Counted from the first letter of the stretch, positions 17,226 through 27,089 are shown. The stretch is 64,000 nucleotides of DNA from an uncultured Bacteroidales bacterium (GCA_900316245.1 ONCE01000015.1:1-64000), one strand, 5' to 3'. Numbers and translations are program-made. The notes: generated from the sequence alone by a model not told the origin.

Positions 17226-17313
17226 CAGGCTGACTTTTCCGTAACGTCAGCTGGTTACTGTATATTTTAATCCATCCGGAGCGACTGGCCCGGAACTAAA
17301 AACAGAAAGAGAT

Positions 17314-18279
17314 ATGCTGAGTATCTTCTACAAGGAAAACGGAAAAATTCTCCTCTCCCAGTCGGAGAAAGACTTCCCGAAGCTCAAACTGGAGGACGTA
17401 GTGTGGATCGATCTGGTGCAACCCACCGGAGACGAGAAGCGTGTGGTAGAGAGCTTTATGGGAACGGAAATCCAGAGCCGTGCGCAAGCGGAGGAAATTG
17501 AGTCTTCATCCCGTTATTTCGAGACGGATGACGCCATCTTTGCCAACACCAACTTCCTCACCCCGGGACCGGATGAGTATATGATGCAGGCGGTATCGTT
17601 CACCATTATGGACGACACCCTGGCCACCGTACGCGAGGTTCCGCTGCGTTCGTTCACGGAACTTCAGCGCCGCCTGCAGGTTAATCCCAAGCAGTATCCT
17701 TCCGGTTTCAGCGTGTTTGCCAGCATATTGGATCAACGTGTAGACCTGGATGCAGATATGATTGAGCTCCTGTCCAAGGAAATCTCCCAATACGCCAAAC
17801 AGATCAACGACCAGGAAGACATTGACCAGGAACTCCTCATTGATATTTCCCAGATGCAGGAGAATACGATGATCGTGCGTGAGAACGTGGTGGATAAGCA
17901 GCGTCTCATTTCCAACCTGATGCGCTCCACCAAGGTGCCCCGCAACCTGGAAAACCGCCTGAACGTATTGCTGCAGGATATCAGTTCCCTGCTCAGCCAT
18001 ACCAACTTCTGCTTCGAGCGTCTGGAATACCTCCAGGATACCGTGGTGGGTCTTATCAACCTTGAGCAGAACAAGATTATGAAGATCCTGGCCGTGGTGA
18101 GCGTGTTCCTGATGCCGCCCACCCTCATTGCCGGTTTCTACGGAATGAACGTGCGCCTGCCTATGATCAACGCAGATGATCCCAACGCCAACTTCTGGAA
18201 CTGGGTCATCATCCTGGGCATCATGATCCTGAGCTGCCTGCTGGTCTGGATTCTGTTCCGCCGCAAGAAACTCCTGTAA
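17314..18279 (+). CDS. corA: CorA-family magnesium/divalent cation channel
   Basis: A 321-residue protein with a long cytoplasmic domain and two carboxyl-terminal membrane helices (about 258-280 and 293-313). The selectivity motif YGMN at the end of the first helix is present, as is the acidic stalk-helix region. It is expected to form a pentameric Mg2+ (or Co2+/Ni2+) channel. A complete -33/-7 promoter precedes it, and the next gene follows seven bases after its stop. Confidence 0.93.
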   Translation: MLSIFYKENGKILLSQSEKDFPKLKLEDVVWIDLVQPTGDEKRVVESFMGTEIQSRAQAEEIESSSRYFETDDAIFANTNFLTPGPDEYMMQAVSFTIMDDTLATVREVPLRSFTELQRRLQVNPKQYPSGFSVFASILDQRVDLDADMIELLSKEISQYAKQINDQEDIDQELLIDISQMQENTMIVRENVVDKQRLISNLMRSTKVPRNLENRLNVLLQDISSLLSHTNFCFERLEYLQDTVVGLINLEQNKIMKILAVVSVFLMPPTLIAGFYGMNVRLPMINADDPNANFWNWVIILGIMILSCLLVWILFRRKKLL

Positions 18280-18286
18280 ATCAACT

Positions 18287-19381
18287 ATGAAAGTTTTAAG
18301 AATAGTATTAGCGGTGGGGCTCCTCCTGCTGCTGTCGCTGGAAGGCAGCGCGCAGTCCAAGGCAGAGAAGAAGCTGTATGGAAAGACGGTGGAGAGCTTC
18401 TCCGTGAAATCGGCCGATAAGTTCCTCAAGAAATATCCCAAGTCCGTCTATGCTCCCAGAATTCTCCAGATGAAGGACTCCCTCCTTCTGGCCGAGTACC
18501 TGGAGGCCAATACCACCAAGATTACCCCTGAGCAGGCCCTCAGCCTGGCCGGTGGGAAGGCCCTTTCTGCCCTTGGATGGAAGAAGGACGGCGTGGAAAG
18601 GGTGCTGGCCCTGGATCCGGACCTGACACTCCGCGTTCTGTCTCCGGACGGAACGCTGGTGGAGACGCGGACCCTTCCCGTCTATACGATGGAGGAGGGC
18701 GCGCCCCAGATTAACCTGGTTATCCCTATGGAGATGATTTCTCCTCTTGGAGGCAGTCAGAATTATATCCACTTTGGCTACAGAAACGGGGACAAGGAGT
18801 ATGTGGAAGCCCTTTATCTGCCGGCCGAAGACCACATCTTCCAGGCCCTTTTCTATGGCAAGCCGCTGGGAGAAGGCCGCATCGAGGGACAGAGCCCGGA
18901 GATGCTGGAAGGCACCATCCCCCCGGCAGAAGTGGCCTGGTTAGTGGGCCGATTCAAAGAGAATCCCGCCCTGGTCCAGCTCTCCAAGGCAGACCTCCTC
19001 ACGGACGAATCCATCCGCTGGTGGCTCTCCAAGAACCCCAAGGCCGATACGGCTTCCAGGCTTTCCTTCGGCCGCCTGGATCCCGAATCTTCCATAGCCC
19101 AGGCCTGCAAGGCCGCCAAGAAGGAAAGGGGCAAGAACGCCAGTGTGGCCCAGTTCGACATCCGGGGCTATACCGTGCTCTGCTCCGTTTCCCACAAGGG
19201 AGGGGAGTATTCGCTGGTCTGGTGCGAACCCGTTTGCAAAGACAAGAAGACGGACCGATACATCCGTTCCATCTATTTCGAGAACGACGGCACCACGCTG
19301 GATGTGGTGTATTATAAAGGCAGAACCACTTTCAAAAACAAAATATCATTAAATGGCCAAACTATCAGTCACCTTAAATAA
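18287..19381 (+). CDS. Secreted hypothetical protein
   Basis: A 364-residue protein with a signal peptide (MKVLRIVLAVGLLLLLSLEGSAQ) and no other feature I can name. The first part (about 25-60) resembles a short lysine-rich helical repeat seen in outer-membrane-associated TPR proteins (a KKLYGKTVESF...KFLKKYPKS phrase), and the remainder looks like mixed alpha/beta. It follows corA by seven bases and its end overlaps the K+ channel start by 29 bases, so the three are one unit. Confidence 0.72.
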   Translation: MKVLRIVLAVGLLLLLSLEGSAQSKAEKKLYGKTVESFSVKSADKFLKKYPKSVYAPRILQMKDSLLLAEYLEANTTKITPEQALSLAGGKALSALGWKKDGVERVLALDPDLTLRVLSPDGTLVETRTLPVYTMEEGAPQINLVIPMEMISPLGGSQNYIHFGYRNGDKEYVEALYLPAEDHIFQALFYGKPLGEGRIEGQSPEMLEGTIPPAEVAWLVGRFKENPALVQLSKADLLTDESIRWWLSKNPKADTASRLSFGRLDPESSIAQACKAAKKERGKNASVAQFDIRGYTVLCSVSHKGGEYSLVWCEPVCKDKKTDRYIRSIYFENDGTTLDVVYYKGRTTFKNKISLNGQTISHLK

Positions 19382-20147
19382 GGTGAGAAGGAGAATCTTC
19401 GAAATTATCGAGCAGTCCAAGGACGGAGATAAAGTCAGCCTCGTTTACGACCTGGCGATGCTGATTATCATCATTGTCAGCATTGTTCCGCTGATGTTTG
19501 TCCGGGATTATCCCATCTTCCACACGTTGGAGGTGGTGACCATCACCATCTTCATCATCGATTACCTGCTGCGCTGGATGACGGCCGATTACAAAGTGGG
19601 CCGAAGAGGATGGTCCTTCCTCATCTATCCCTTCACGGGATGGGCCATCATTGACCTTCTGTCCATCCTGCCGGGACTGAGCATTATGGGCCAGGGCTTC
19701 AAGATCTTCAGGGTCACGCGAATGCTCCGAATCCTGAGACTCTTCAAACTGGTCCGCTACTCGGAGAAAATCCAGGTCTTCGGCAAGGTGCTCTACAAGG
19801 AAAGAAGCGTTCTGCTGGGCGTGCTGGGCATCTCCGTTTTCTACGTGTTCCTGACGGCCCTCATTATGTTCAATGCAGAGCCGCACTGGGATCCGGTAGA
19901 TGGCAAGGCCACTTTCGATTCCTTCTTTGACGCCCTGTACTGGGCCACCGTGACCCTCACCACCGTGGGCTACGGAGATTTGACCCCCGTGACGGATTTG
20001 GGCCGATTCGTAAGTATGCTCTCGTCCCTGTTCGGCGTGGCCATCATCGCCCTTCCTTCCGGCGTCATCACCGCCAGTTACCTGGACGAACTCCGCACCC
20101 TGAAGAAGAAAAACGGAGAACAGGCCGATGACGACGAGGCTGAATAG
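19353..20147 (+). CDS. Voltage-gated-type potassium channel
   Basis: A 264-residue ion transporter with a six-helix voltage-sensor and pore layout. The S4-like segment is rich in regularly spaced arginines (FRVTRMLRILRLFKLVRYS, about 120-140), and the selectivity filter TTVGYGD appears near 205 between the last two helices. The carboxyl tail is short, without a cyclic-nucleotide or RCK domain. The start overlaps the previous gene by 29 bases; a later start would remove the first amphipathic helix, so I keep the first ATG. Confidence 0.92.
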   Translation: MAKLSVTLNKVRRRIFEIIEQSKDGDKVSLVYDLAMLIIIIVSIVPLMFVRDYPIFHTLEVVTITIFIIDYLLRWMTADYKVGRRGWSFLIYPFTGWAIIDLLSILPGLSIMGQGFKIFRVTRMLRILRLFKLVRYSEKIQVFGKVLYKERSVLLGVLGISVFYVFLTALIMFNAEPHWDPVDGKATFDSFFDALYWATVTLTTVGYGDLTPVTDLGRFVSMLSSLFGVAIIALPSGVITASYLDELRTLKKKNGEQADDDEAE

Positions 20148-20198
20148 TTGTAAAATCAAATAATTATCACTATATTTGCGCGCTTTTTTTCCGGCGCG
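20148..20198 (+). promoter_or_regulatory. rpsA promoter and GC hairpin at the transcript start
   Basis: TTG at 20148-20150 and TATATTTG at 20171-20178 form a -33/-7 pair with a 20-base spacer. The predicted transcript begins next to GCGCGC-TTTTTTTCCG-GCGCGC (about 20178-20198), leaving an 80-base leader before the rpsA ATG. A hairpin at the 5' end of S1 mRNA could affect stability or autoregulation; that is inference. Confidence 0.6.
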
Positions 20199-20265
20199 CA
20201 TTTTTGCGCAATGGCAAAAGCTCAAGAAATAATGTTTAACTACTAGTTTTTTCGATCTAATTATT

Positions 20266-22059
20266 ATGTCTGAAGAAATGAACAAAGAAGCCAAGAAGGC
20301 TGTCCTGAATGCTTCCGTTGCTCCTGAGGAGTTCAACTGGGATGCATTTGAGAATGAGGGCGTAGATGCCGGCTCCAAGGAAGAAACCCTTGCCAAGTAC
20401 GAGCAGACCCTCTCCAAAGTCACCGAGAACGAAGTTGTGGAAGGCGTTGTTACCTCCATCAACAAGCGTGAGGTGGTTGTGAACATCGGCGCCAAGAGCG
20501 AAGGTGTTATCTCTGCCCCTGAGTTCCGTTACAATCCGGACCTCAAAGTGGGTGACAAAGTGGAAGTTCTTGTTGAGAGCGCCGAGGACCGCAAGGGTCA
20601 GCTCGTGATCTCCCACAAGAAAGCCCGTCAGCTGAAATCTTGGGATATGGTTAACGCCGCTTATGAGAGCGGTGAAGTGGTGAAGGGTTATGTGAAGACC
20701 CGCACCAAGGGCGGTATGATCGTGGATGTGTTCGGTATCGAGGCCTTCCTCCCCGGCTCCCAGATCGACATCCGTCCCATCAAGGATTACGATGTGTTCG
20801 TGGACACCACCATGGACTTCAAGATTGTGAAGATCAACCAGGAATTCCGCAATGTGGTCGTAAGCCACAAGGCTCTCCTGGAGGCCGAGCAGGAGCTCAA
20901 GCGTGCCGAACTCATCTCCAAGCTGGAGAAGGGCCAGGTGCTCGAGGGCGAGGTCAAGAACATCACCAACTACGGTGTATTCGTAGACCTGGGCGGTGTG
21001 GACGGTCTCATCCACATCACCGACCTCAGCTGGGGCCGCATCTCTCATCCCGAAGAGGTGGTTGCCCTCAACCAGAAGATCAACGTGGTCGTGCTTGACT
21101 TCAACGAGCAGCAGAAGCGCATTGCTCTGGGTCTCAAGCAGCTCACTCCTCACCCGTGGGAGGCTCTCTCCGCAGACCTCAAGGTGGGTGACACCGTGAA
21201 GGGTAAGGTGGTTGCCGTGGCCGACTACGGCGCCTTCGTAGAGGTAGAGCCCGGCGTGGAAGGTCTGGTTCACGTTAGCGAAATGAGCTGGAGCCCCCGT
21301 CTGCACAGCGCTCAGGAATTCCTGAAGATGGGTGACGAGGTTGAGGCTCAGATCCTCACCCTGGACCGCGAGGCCCGCAAGATGTCCCTGGGCATCAAGC
21401 AGCTCACCGCCAATCCTTGGGAGAGCATCCGCGAGAAGTATCCCGTGGGCTCCCAGCACAAGGCTACCGTTCGCAACATCACCAACTTCGGTGTGTTCGC
21501 CGAACTCGAGGACGGTGTTGAAGGTCTCATCCACATCTCCGACCTCTCCTGGAACAAGATCAAGCATCCCGCCGAGATGGTTCAGAGCGGTGACGTGATC
21601 GACGTGGTCATCCTTGACTTCGACGAGAACAGCCACAAGCTGAGCCTGGGTCACAAGCAGCTCACCCCCAACCCTTGGGACGAGCTCGAGGCCAAGTACC
21701 CTGTGGGCACCGTTGTGGACGCTACCGTGAGCGTGATCGGTGACAAGAACACCACCCTCACCCTGGCCGACGGTACCGAGGTAAGCGCCTTCAACCGCGA
21801 ACTCGTGAAGGAAGACGGTAAGAACGCCCTGGTAGGCGAGACCCTCCCCGTGAAGGTGATCGACCTCCGTCGCAGCACCCGTACCATCCGCGTTTCCCAC
21901 GTCCGCACCTATTCTGAGGCCAAGGCTGCCCGCGAGACCGCTGAGGTCGAGACCGCCAAGAAGGCCATCAAGAAGGTTCAGAGCAATGTAGAGAAGACCA
22001 CCCTCGGTGACATCTCCGCCCTCGCTGCCCTGAAGGACAAGATGGAAAAGGGTGAGTAA
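20266..22059 (+). CDS. rpsA: 30S ribosomal protein S1
   Basis: S1 binds mRNA on the small subunit. The 597-residue protein contains several S1 (OB-fold) repeats, visible as GVVTSINKREVVVNIGAKSEGVI (first), GVFVDLGGVDGLIHITDLSWG, GAFVEVEPGVEGLVHVSEMSW and GVFAELEDGVEGLIHISDLSW in outline, each followed by an aromatic NPWE or HPWE junction. The codon choice is strongly biased to C/G-ending optimal codons, typical of a highly expressed gene. Its last eight bases overlap the RNase Z start. Confidence 0.96.
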   Translation: MSEEMNKEAKKAVLNASVAPEEFNWDAFENEGVDAGSKEETLAKYEQTLSKVTENEVVEGVVTSINKREVVVNIGAKSEGVISAPEFRYNPDLKVGDKVEVLVESAEDRKGQLVISHKKARQLKSWDMVNAAYESGEVVKGYVKTRTKGGMIVDVFGIEAFLPGSQIDIRPIKDYDVFVDTTMDFKIVKINQEFRNVVVSHKALLEAEQELKRAELISKLEKGQVLEGEVKNITNYGVFVDLGGVDGLIHITDLSWGRISHPEEVVALNQKINVVVLDFNEQQKRIALGLKQLTPHPWEALSADLKVGDTVKGKVVAVADYGAFVEVEPGVEGLVHVSEMSWSPRLHSAQEFLKMGDEVEAQILTLDREARKMSLGIKQLTANPWESIREKYPVGSQHKATVRNITNFGVFAELEDGVEGLIHISDLSWNKIKHPAEMVQSGDVIDVVILDFDENSHKLSLGHKQLTPNPWDELEAKYPVGTVVDATVSVIGDKNTTLTLADGTEVSAFNRELVKEDGKNALVGETLPVKVIDLRRSTRTIRVSHVRTYSEAKAARETAEVETAKKAIKKVQSNVEKTTLGDISALAALKDKMEKGE

Positions 22060-22978
22060 TACTCCCAATACTTTTAAGGTTACCTTACTGGGCACGGCAT
22101 CGGCCATGCCCGTAAGGGGCCGGAACCAAAGCGCCCAGGCACTGCAAGTGCACGGGCGCTTGTTCCTTTTAGACTGTGGCGAAGGCGTGCAGTACAGCCT
22201 GGTGGAGCACCGCATCCCTATGATGAAACTGGACTCCCTCTTCCTTTCCCATATCCACGGAGACCACGTGTTCGGCTTTTTCGGCCTGCTCTCCACCCTG
22301 GGAATGAAGGGACGCCAGACCCCGCTCAACATCTTTGCCCCGGTCAACTTCGGCCCTATCCTGAAATTCTTCCTGAGCTATTACGGAGACGGCATTGGCT
22401 ATGAAATCCGTTTTACGCCGCTCAAGATGAAGGAGCCGGAGACCATCCTGGAAACCAAGTCCATCCGTGTGCAGGCCTTCCCGCTCAACCACGGCATCGA
22501 GACCTTCGGCTTCCTGTTCCAGGAGAAAGAACCCCCGTTCAACGTACACAAGGAAGCCATTTCAAAATACGGACTCACCCTCACCGAGATTGGAACCCTC
22601 AAGCGCGGAGAGGATGTCTTAAGGGCCGATGGCAGCGTAATCCCCGCCGCCGAGGCCGCTTACAAGCCCTTCGTGCCCCGGAGCTACGCCTACTGCTCCG
22701 ACACCGCTCCCTTCCCGGAGGAGGCGCAGTGGCTCAAGGGAACCACGGTCCTCTATCACGAGGCCACCTATCTGCAGGAATTCGAAGACCAGGGTGCCCA
22801 GCGCCACCATACTACCACCCTGCAGGCGGCAACGGTTGCCAAGGAGGCCGGCGTGCAGAAGCTCCTGATCGGCCATTATTCTTCCCGCAGCATAGAAGTG
22901 TCTCACTATCAGGCCGAATGCCGCACCGTTTTCCCGGAAACTTACGCCACTTCCGACGGCGACACCTTCGATATTTAA
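22052..22978 (+). CDS. rnz: Ribonuclease Z
   Basis: Ribonuclease Z removes the 3' trailer of tRNA precursors, which matters here because neither tRNA in the window encodes CCA. The 308-residue MBL-fold protein carries the zinc motif LSHIHGDHVFG near 67, PxxxG-type TASAMPVRGRNQSA at the start, the distal NHGIETFGFLF and the late LIGHYSSR. A GTG start at 22052 overlaps the end of rpsA and yields the full first strand; no ATG lies nearby. Confidence 0.94.
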   Translation: MSNTPNTFKVTLLGTASAMPVRGRNQSAQALQVHGRLFLLDCGEGVQYSLVEHRIPMMKLDSLFLSHIHGDHVFGFFGLLSTLGMKGRQTPLNIFAPVNFGPILKFFLSYYGDGIGYEIRFTPLKMKEPETILETKSIRVQAFPLNHGIETFGFLFQEKEPPFNVHKEAISKYGLTLTEIGTLKRGEDVLRADGSVIPAAEAAYKPFVPRSYAYCSDTAPFPEEAQWLKGTTVLYHEATYLQEFEDQGAQRHHTTTLQAATVAKEAGVQKLLIGHYSSRSIEVSHYQAECRTVFPETYATSDGDTFDI

Positions 22979-23000
22979 ATATTTTGCGTAACTTAGCGCT

Positions 23001-23939
23001 ATGAAGCAATTCCTCATAGCCCTTTGCCTGCTGCCGGCGCTGCTGTGCCTGGCGGCGGGGGATGATACGCCCCAGGAGCGCTATGTTAAGAAGTATTCCC
23101 AGATGGCCGTGCAGGAGATGATCCGCAGCGGCGTTCCGGCCAGCATCACCCTGGCTCAGGGTATGCTGGAGTCCGGCAACGGCCTTTCCAAACTGGCCAC
23201 CAAGGGCAACAACCACTTTGGCATCAAGTGCCACAAGGGTTGGGAGGGAAAGAGTATGCGCCAGGACGACGACGCCCGCAACGAGTGCTTCCGCGTGTAC
23301 CCTAGCGTAGCGGACAGTTACAAGGACCATTCGGACTTCCTCCGCTACAGGGACCGTTACAAGTTCCTCTTTGACCTGGAACGGACGGACTACAAGGGCT
23401 GGGCCTACGGCCTCAAGAAAGCCGGCTATGCCACGGACCCCAACTACCCGGCCAAACTCATCAAATACATCGAGGACTACAACCTCTCCCGCTTTGACGT
23501 GCTGCAAAAGGCCGAAGAAGTGGAAGTGCCCCTTTCCCCCCACCGGATAGAGGCCCCCGTGGTGGCTATGTCCAATGAGGAATTCCACTTCCCGCTCACC
23601 AGGGAACTTTTCTCCAAGAACGGGGTTCCCTTCGTGTATTCCCTGGAAGGGGAGACTTACAAGTCCATAGCCAAGTACTACCATCTGTTCCATAGAGAGA
23701 TCCTGGGTTTCAACGACCTTAAGAAAGACCAGCCGCTCCTGCCCGGAACGGTGGTGTATCTGTCCTTCAAGAAAACGCATACCCAGCCCGGTCTGGACAA
23801 GTATATTGTAGAAGAGGACGGGGAAAACTTCCACGCCATCTGCCAACGCTTTGCCGTGAAGGAGAAATCCATCCTCAAACTGAACGGCTGGAAAAAGGCT
23901 CCGTTCCTCACGGAAGGGGACGAGATTAAACTGAGATAG
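23001..23939 (+). CDS. Glucosaminidase (GH73-type) with LysM domains
   Basis: A 312-residue exported peptidoglycan hydrolase. After a signal peptide (MKQFLIALCLLPALLCLAAG) comes a mannosyl-glycoprotein endo-beta-N-acetylglucosaminidase-like domain (about 28-165) with ITLAQGMLESGNGLSKLA carrying the probable catalytic glutamate, GNNHFGIKCH and the YKDHSDFLRYRDRYKFLF helix. Two LysM-like modules follow (about 200-255 and 262-312). It is four bases ahead of mltG, so both cell-wall enzymes are made together. Confidence 0.92.
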   Translation: MKQFLIALCLLPALLCLAAGDDTPQERYVKKYSQMAVQEMIRSGVPASITLAQGMLESGNGLSKLATKGNNHFGIKCHKGWEGKSMRQDDDARNECFRVYPSVADSYKDHSDFLRYRDRYKFLFDLERTDYKGWAYGLKKAGYATDPNYPAKLIKYIEDYNLSRFDVLQKAEEVEVPLSPHRIEAPVVAMSNEEFHFPLTRELFSKNGVPFVYSLEGETYKSIAKYYHLFHREILGFNDLKKDQPLLPGTVVYLSFKKTHTQPGLDKYIVEEDGENFHAICQRFAVKEKSILKLNGWKKAPFLTEGDEIKLR

Positions 23940-23943
23940 TGCT

Positions 23944-24966
23944 ATGGAAGCGAAAACGATCCTATGGAGATTCCTTAGAGGGGTCCTGATAGCCGCCGTT
24001 ATCATTGGGGGCTACTTCGCCTATCAGATGTATTACGACCGCAAGGTTCCCAACTTTACCGGGAAAATGGACCTTTACGTATACCCTGGTATGGAAGCCA
24101 GTGAAGTCTGTGACGTCATCCTGGCCAGCGACATTGTGAAGAAGCCCTCCAGCCTGATGCGCGTGTTCCAGGATGTGAAAAGCATCCAGCCCGGGCACTA
24201 TGTCATCGATTCTACCTGCACCAGCATCTACGTTACCCGTATGCTGCATCTGGGTTGGCAGACCCCCGTCAACCTGACGCTGTCCGGCTCCATCCGCACC
24301 CCCGGCATCCTGGCCCGCAAGATTGGCGCCCAGATGATGGTGGATTCGGCCGCCGTGGCGGACTTTGCCTGCTACGCTGATTCCATCGGCCTGGATCCTG
24401 CCCTGCTCTTTACCCGCATTATCCCGGATACCTACCAGATGACCTGGACGGCTCCGGTGAAGGATATTTTTGCCCGGCTCTTCAAGGAGCGGGACGCCTG
24501 GTGGACTCCGGAGCGTGTGGAGGCTGCCAAGGCCCAGGGCCTTACGCCCGAGGAGGCTTCCACCCTGGCTTCCATTGTGGACGGGGAAACGCGTTATGTC
24601 CCCGAGCAGCCCACCATTGCCGGTGTGTACCTGAACCGCCTCCACGAGGGTATGAAACTGCAGGCCGATCCTACCGTGGCCTACTGCTTCAACTACGAGC
24701 CCAACCGTATCCTCCGCTGGATGCTGCTGGTGGACAATCCCTATAATACTTATATGTATGCCGGCCTGCCTCCGGGGCCCATTTCCTGCCCGCCCAAGAG
24801 CTGCCTGGAAGCCGCCATCCATCCGGAGAGCCACCGCTACATCTATTTCTGCGCAGACCCGTCCTTCAACGGAAGCCACCGCTTTGCGGTTACCTATACC
24901 GAGCATTTGCAGAATGCCCGTGCCTTCCAGAAGGCCCTTAACGAAAGACAGAAAGCCGCCCAATGA
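23944..24966 (+). CDS. mltG: Endolytic murein transglycosylase MltG
   Basis: MltG cuts nascent glycan strands at the membrane and sets their length. The 340-residue protein has one amino-terminal membrane helix (about 12-30), a YceG LysM-like region and the catalytic stretch ASIVDGETRYVPEQPTIAGVYLNRL in outline, where the glutamate after DG aligns with the E. coli catalytic E218, followed by LQADPTVAY and YNTYMYAGLPPGPI. Its stop overlaps the next start by four bases (ATGA). Confidence 0.94.
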   Translation: MEAKTILWRFLRGVLIAAVIIGGYFAYQMYYDRKVPNFTGKMDLYVYPGMEASEVCDVILASDIVKKPSSLMRVFQDVKSIQPGHYVIDSTCTSIYVTRMLHLGWQTPVNLTLSGSIRTPGILARKIGAQMMVDSAAVADFACYADSIGLDPALLFTRIIPDTYQMTWTAPVKDIFARLFKERDAWWTPERVEAAKAQGLTPEEASTLASIVDGETRYVPEQPTIAGVYLNRLHEGMKLQADPTVAYCFNYEPNRILRWMLLVDNPYNTYMYAGLPPGPISCPPKSCLEAAIHPESHRYIYFCADPSFNGSHRFAVTYTEHLQNARAFQKALNERQKAAQ

Positions 24967-27089
24967 TTACGTTTGAGCAGTATACTCCCGAAGGCCAGGC
25001 CCTCATTGAGAAGGCCCGGACCCTGGCTGTGGAAGCCTTGAAAGATATGACCCGTCACGACGGGACGCCTTTCATAGGCCATCCGGATGCCGTGGCCCGT
25101 ATTGTGGCCTACGAGATTGGTCTTCCCGCCGAGTGCGTGGCCGCCGTGTACCTGCACGAGGCCAGCCGGATGGGCGGGGTGGAGGTCCTGCGCAAAGACT
25201 GGGACGAGAACATCTGCACGATGGTGCAGGGGCTCAACCATATTTCCACCATCAAGCCCAAGGACACCCGCCTGGAGGCCGAAAACTACAAGAAACTCAT
25301 TATCCAGTACTCCACGGACCCCCGCGTGACGGTGCTCAAACTGGCAGACCGTCTGGAGGTGATGCGGAGCCTCAAGATGTTCCCCAAGACCGGCCGCGAC
25401 CAAAAAATCCTGGAAACGCTGCTCCTGTACATTCCGCTGGCGCACCAGCTGGGCCTGTACAATATGAAGCGGGAGATGGAGGACATCTATCTCAAGTACT
25501 CGGATCCGGAAAAGTACCGCCTCATTACCAATAAGTTGAAGGCAGGGGAGAAGGACCGCGAAAAGCTGATGGCAGAGTTCATCGAGCCCCTCAAGCGCAA
25601 GCTTTCGGATGCCGGCATCGTGTACAAACTGAAGATGAGGACCAAGGCCGCCTACTCCATCTGGCAGAAGATGGTCAAGCAGAAGGTGCCTTTCGAGGGT
25701 GTGTACGACGTTTTTGCCATCCGCTTCATCATAGACTGCGACGGAGAAGACCACAAGCTGGAGAAGGACCTCTGCTGGCGTGTTTACTCCTTCGTGACGG
25801 AAGAATATGAGGCCGATACCAACCGCCTCAGGGACTGGATCACCAACCCCAAGCCCAATGGCTACGAGAGCCTGCACATCACGGTCAAGAACCGGGAAGG
25901 GGCTTACGTGGAGGTGCAGATCCGCACCAAGAGAATGGACGACGTGGCCGAAAACGGCTTCGCCTCCCACTGGGCCTACAAGGGCATCAAGCGGGAAGAA
26001 ACCCTGTCCCGCTGGCTAACCTCCGTGCGCTACGCCCTGGAGCACCCGGACGAGAATACGGAAGACCTTCCGCAGCCGCCGTCCAAGGAGATCTTCGTCT
26101 TTACCCCCACCGGAGAACTGCGCATCCTTCAGGCCGATGCCACCGTCCTGGACTTCGCCTTTGGCATTCACACCAACATAGGCTCCCACTGCGTAGGAGC
26201 CCGCGTCAACGGCAAGGCCGTCTCCATCCGCGAGAAACTCCAGACCGGAGACGTGGTGGAGATTCTCACCTCCAAGAACCAGCGCCCTTCGACGGACTGG
26301 ATGAACTGGGTGGTCTCTTCCAAGGCCCGTTCCAAGGTGAAGCAGGCCCTGCAGGTGCAGGAGCAGAACCGCGCCGTAGACGGCAAGGAACTCCTGGAAC
26401 GCCGCCTCAAGAACTGGAAACTGGAATTCCCGGACGATATGTGCACGGAATTCCGCAAGAAATACAATTACCCTTCTCTCACAGGCTTCTACGCCGCCAT
26501 CGGTGACGGCGTCCTGGACGTGAACACGGTAAAGGATTACATCCTGGGAGAGGCCGAAAGGCGCGCCGCCTCGGTGGAGGCAGCGGAAGCGGCCCAGGCC
26601 AGCGCCAAGGCCGCCCGCCACTTCGAGTCCAAGGACGACATCCTGGTGCTCAACGCCAAGAACGTCAAGGGCATAGACTACAAGATGGCCAAGTGCTGCA
26701 ATCCGGTGTTCGGAGACGATGTGTTTGGCTTCGTGACCCGCGAAGACGGCATCAAGATCCACCGGATTACCTGTCCCAACGCCGCCCGCCTGCTGGAGAT
26801 GTATCCCTATCGCATCCAGAAGGTGAAGTGGGCCACTTCGCCCTCCAACGGCAGTTTCCAGGTAGATCTGAAGATCATAGCCGACCAGGAGAGTTCCGTC
26901 CTGAACCGGATTATGGAGATTGTGGGCCAGTTCAAGGCCTCCGTCCGCAGTTTCAACGTGAATGAGAACCAGCGGACCGGTACCTCGGAAATATCTCTGA
27001 AGATTTCTGTGCCCTCCAACCTGGAACTGGACAAAGTCCTGTCCCAGCTTCGTGCTGCCAAGCACATCATCAAAGTCACTCGCTCCTAA
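24963..27089 (+). CDS. relA: RelA/SpoT-family (p)ppGpp synthetase with degenerate hydrolase site
   Basis: A 708-residue long RSH protein: HD domain (about 20-165), synthetase (about 210-345), TGS (about 375-440) and ACT (about 630-708). The hydrolase residues are mostly lost: H40 remains, but HD is HE (65-66), the following ED is RM (69-70) and the asparagine of the ADRLxNMR motif is V133. The synthetase looks intact, with D249 in GVYDVFAIRF, NGYESLHITVKN and E317 in VEVQIRTKRMDDVAE. I therefore read it as a synthetase-only, RelA-like enzyme of the stringent response. It is coupled to mltG by ATGA. Confidence 0.93.
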   Translation: MITFEQYTPEGQALIEKARTLAVEALKDMTRHDGTPFIGHPDAVARIVAYEIGLPAECVAAVYLHEASRMGGVEVLRKDWDENICTMVQGLNHISTIKPKDTRLEAENYKKLIIQYSTDPRVTVLKLADRLEVMRSLKMFPKTGRDQKILETLLLYIPLAHQLGLYNMKREMEDIYLKYSDPEKYRLITNKLKAGEKDREKLMAEFIEPLKRKLSDAGIVYKLKMRTKAAYSIWQKMVKQKVPFEGVYDVFAIRFIIDCDGEDHKLEKDLCWRVYSFVTEEYEADTNRLRDWITNPKPNGYESLHITVKNREGAYVEVQIRTKRMDDVAENGFASHWAYKGIKREETLSRWLTSVRYALEHPDENTEDLPQPPSKEIFVFTPTGELRILQADATVLDFAFGIHTNIGSHCVGARVNGKAVSIREKLQTGDVVEILTSKNQRPSTDWMNWVVSSKARSKVKQALQVQEQNRAVDGKELLERRLKNWKLEFPDDMCTEFRKKYNYPSLTGFYAAIGDGVLDVNTVKDYILGEAERRAASVEAAEAAQASAKAARHFESKDDILVLNAKNVKGIDYKMAKCCNPVFGDDVFGFVTREDGIKIHRITCPNAARLLEMYPYRIQKVKWATSPSNGSFQVDLKIIADQESSVLNRIMEIVGQFKASVRSFNVNENQRTGTSEISLKISVPSNLELDKVLSQLRAAKHIIKVTRS

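Noticed and set aside
20257..22347. Long open frames on the minus strand opposite rpsA
   Set aside because: They mirror rpsA, whose biased codon use keeps the opposite frame open; the translation is low-complexity and matches no fold.
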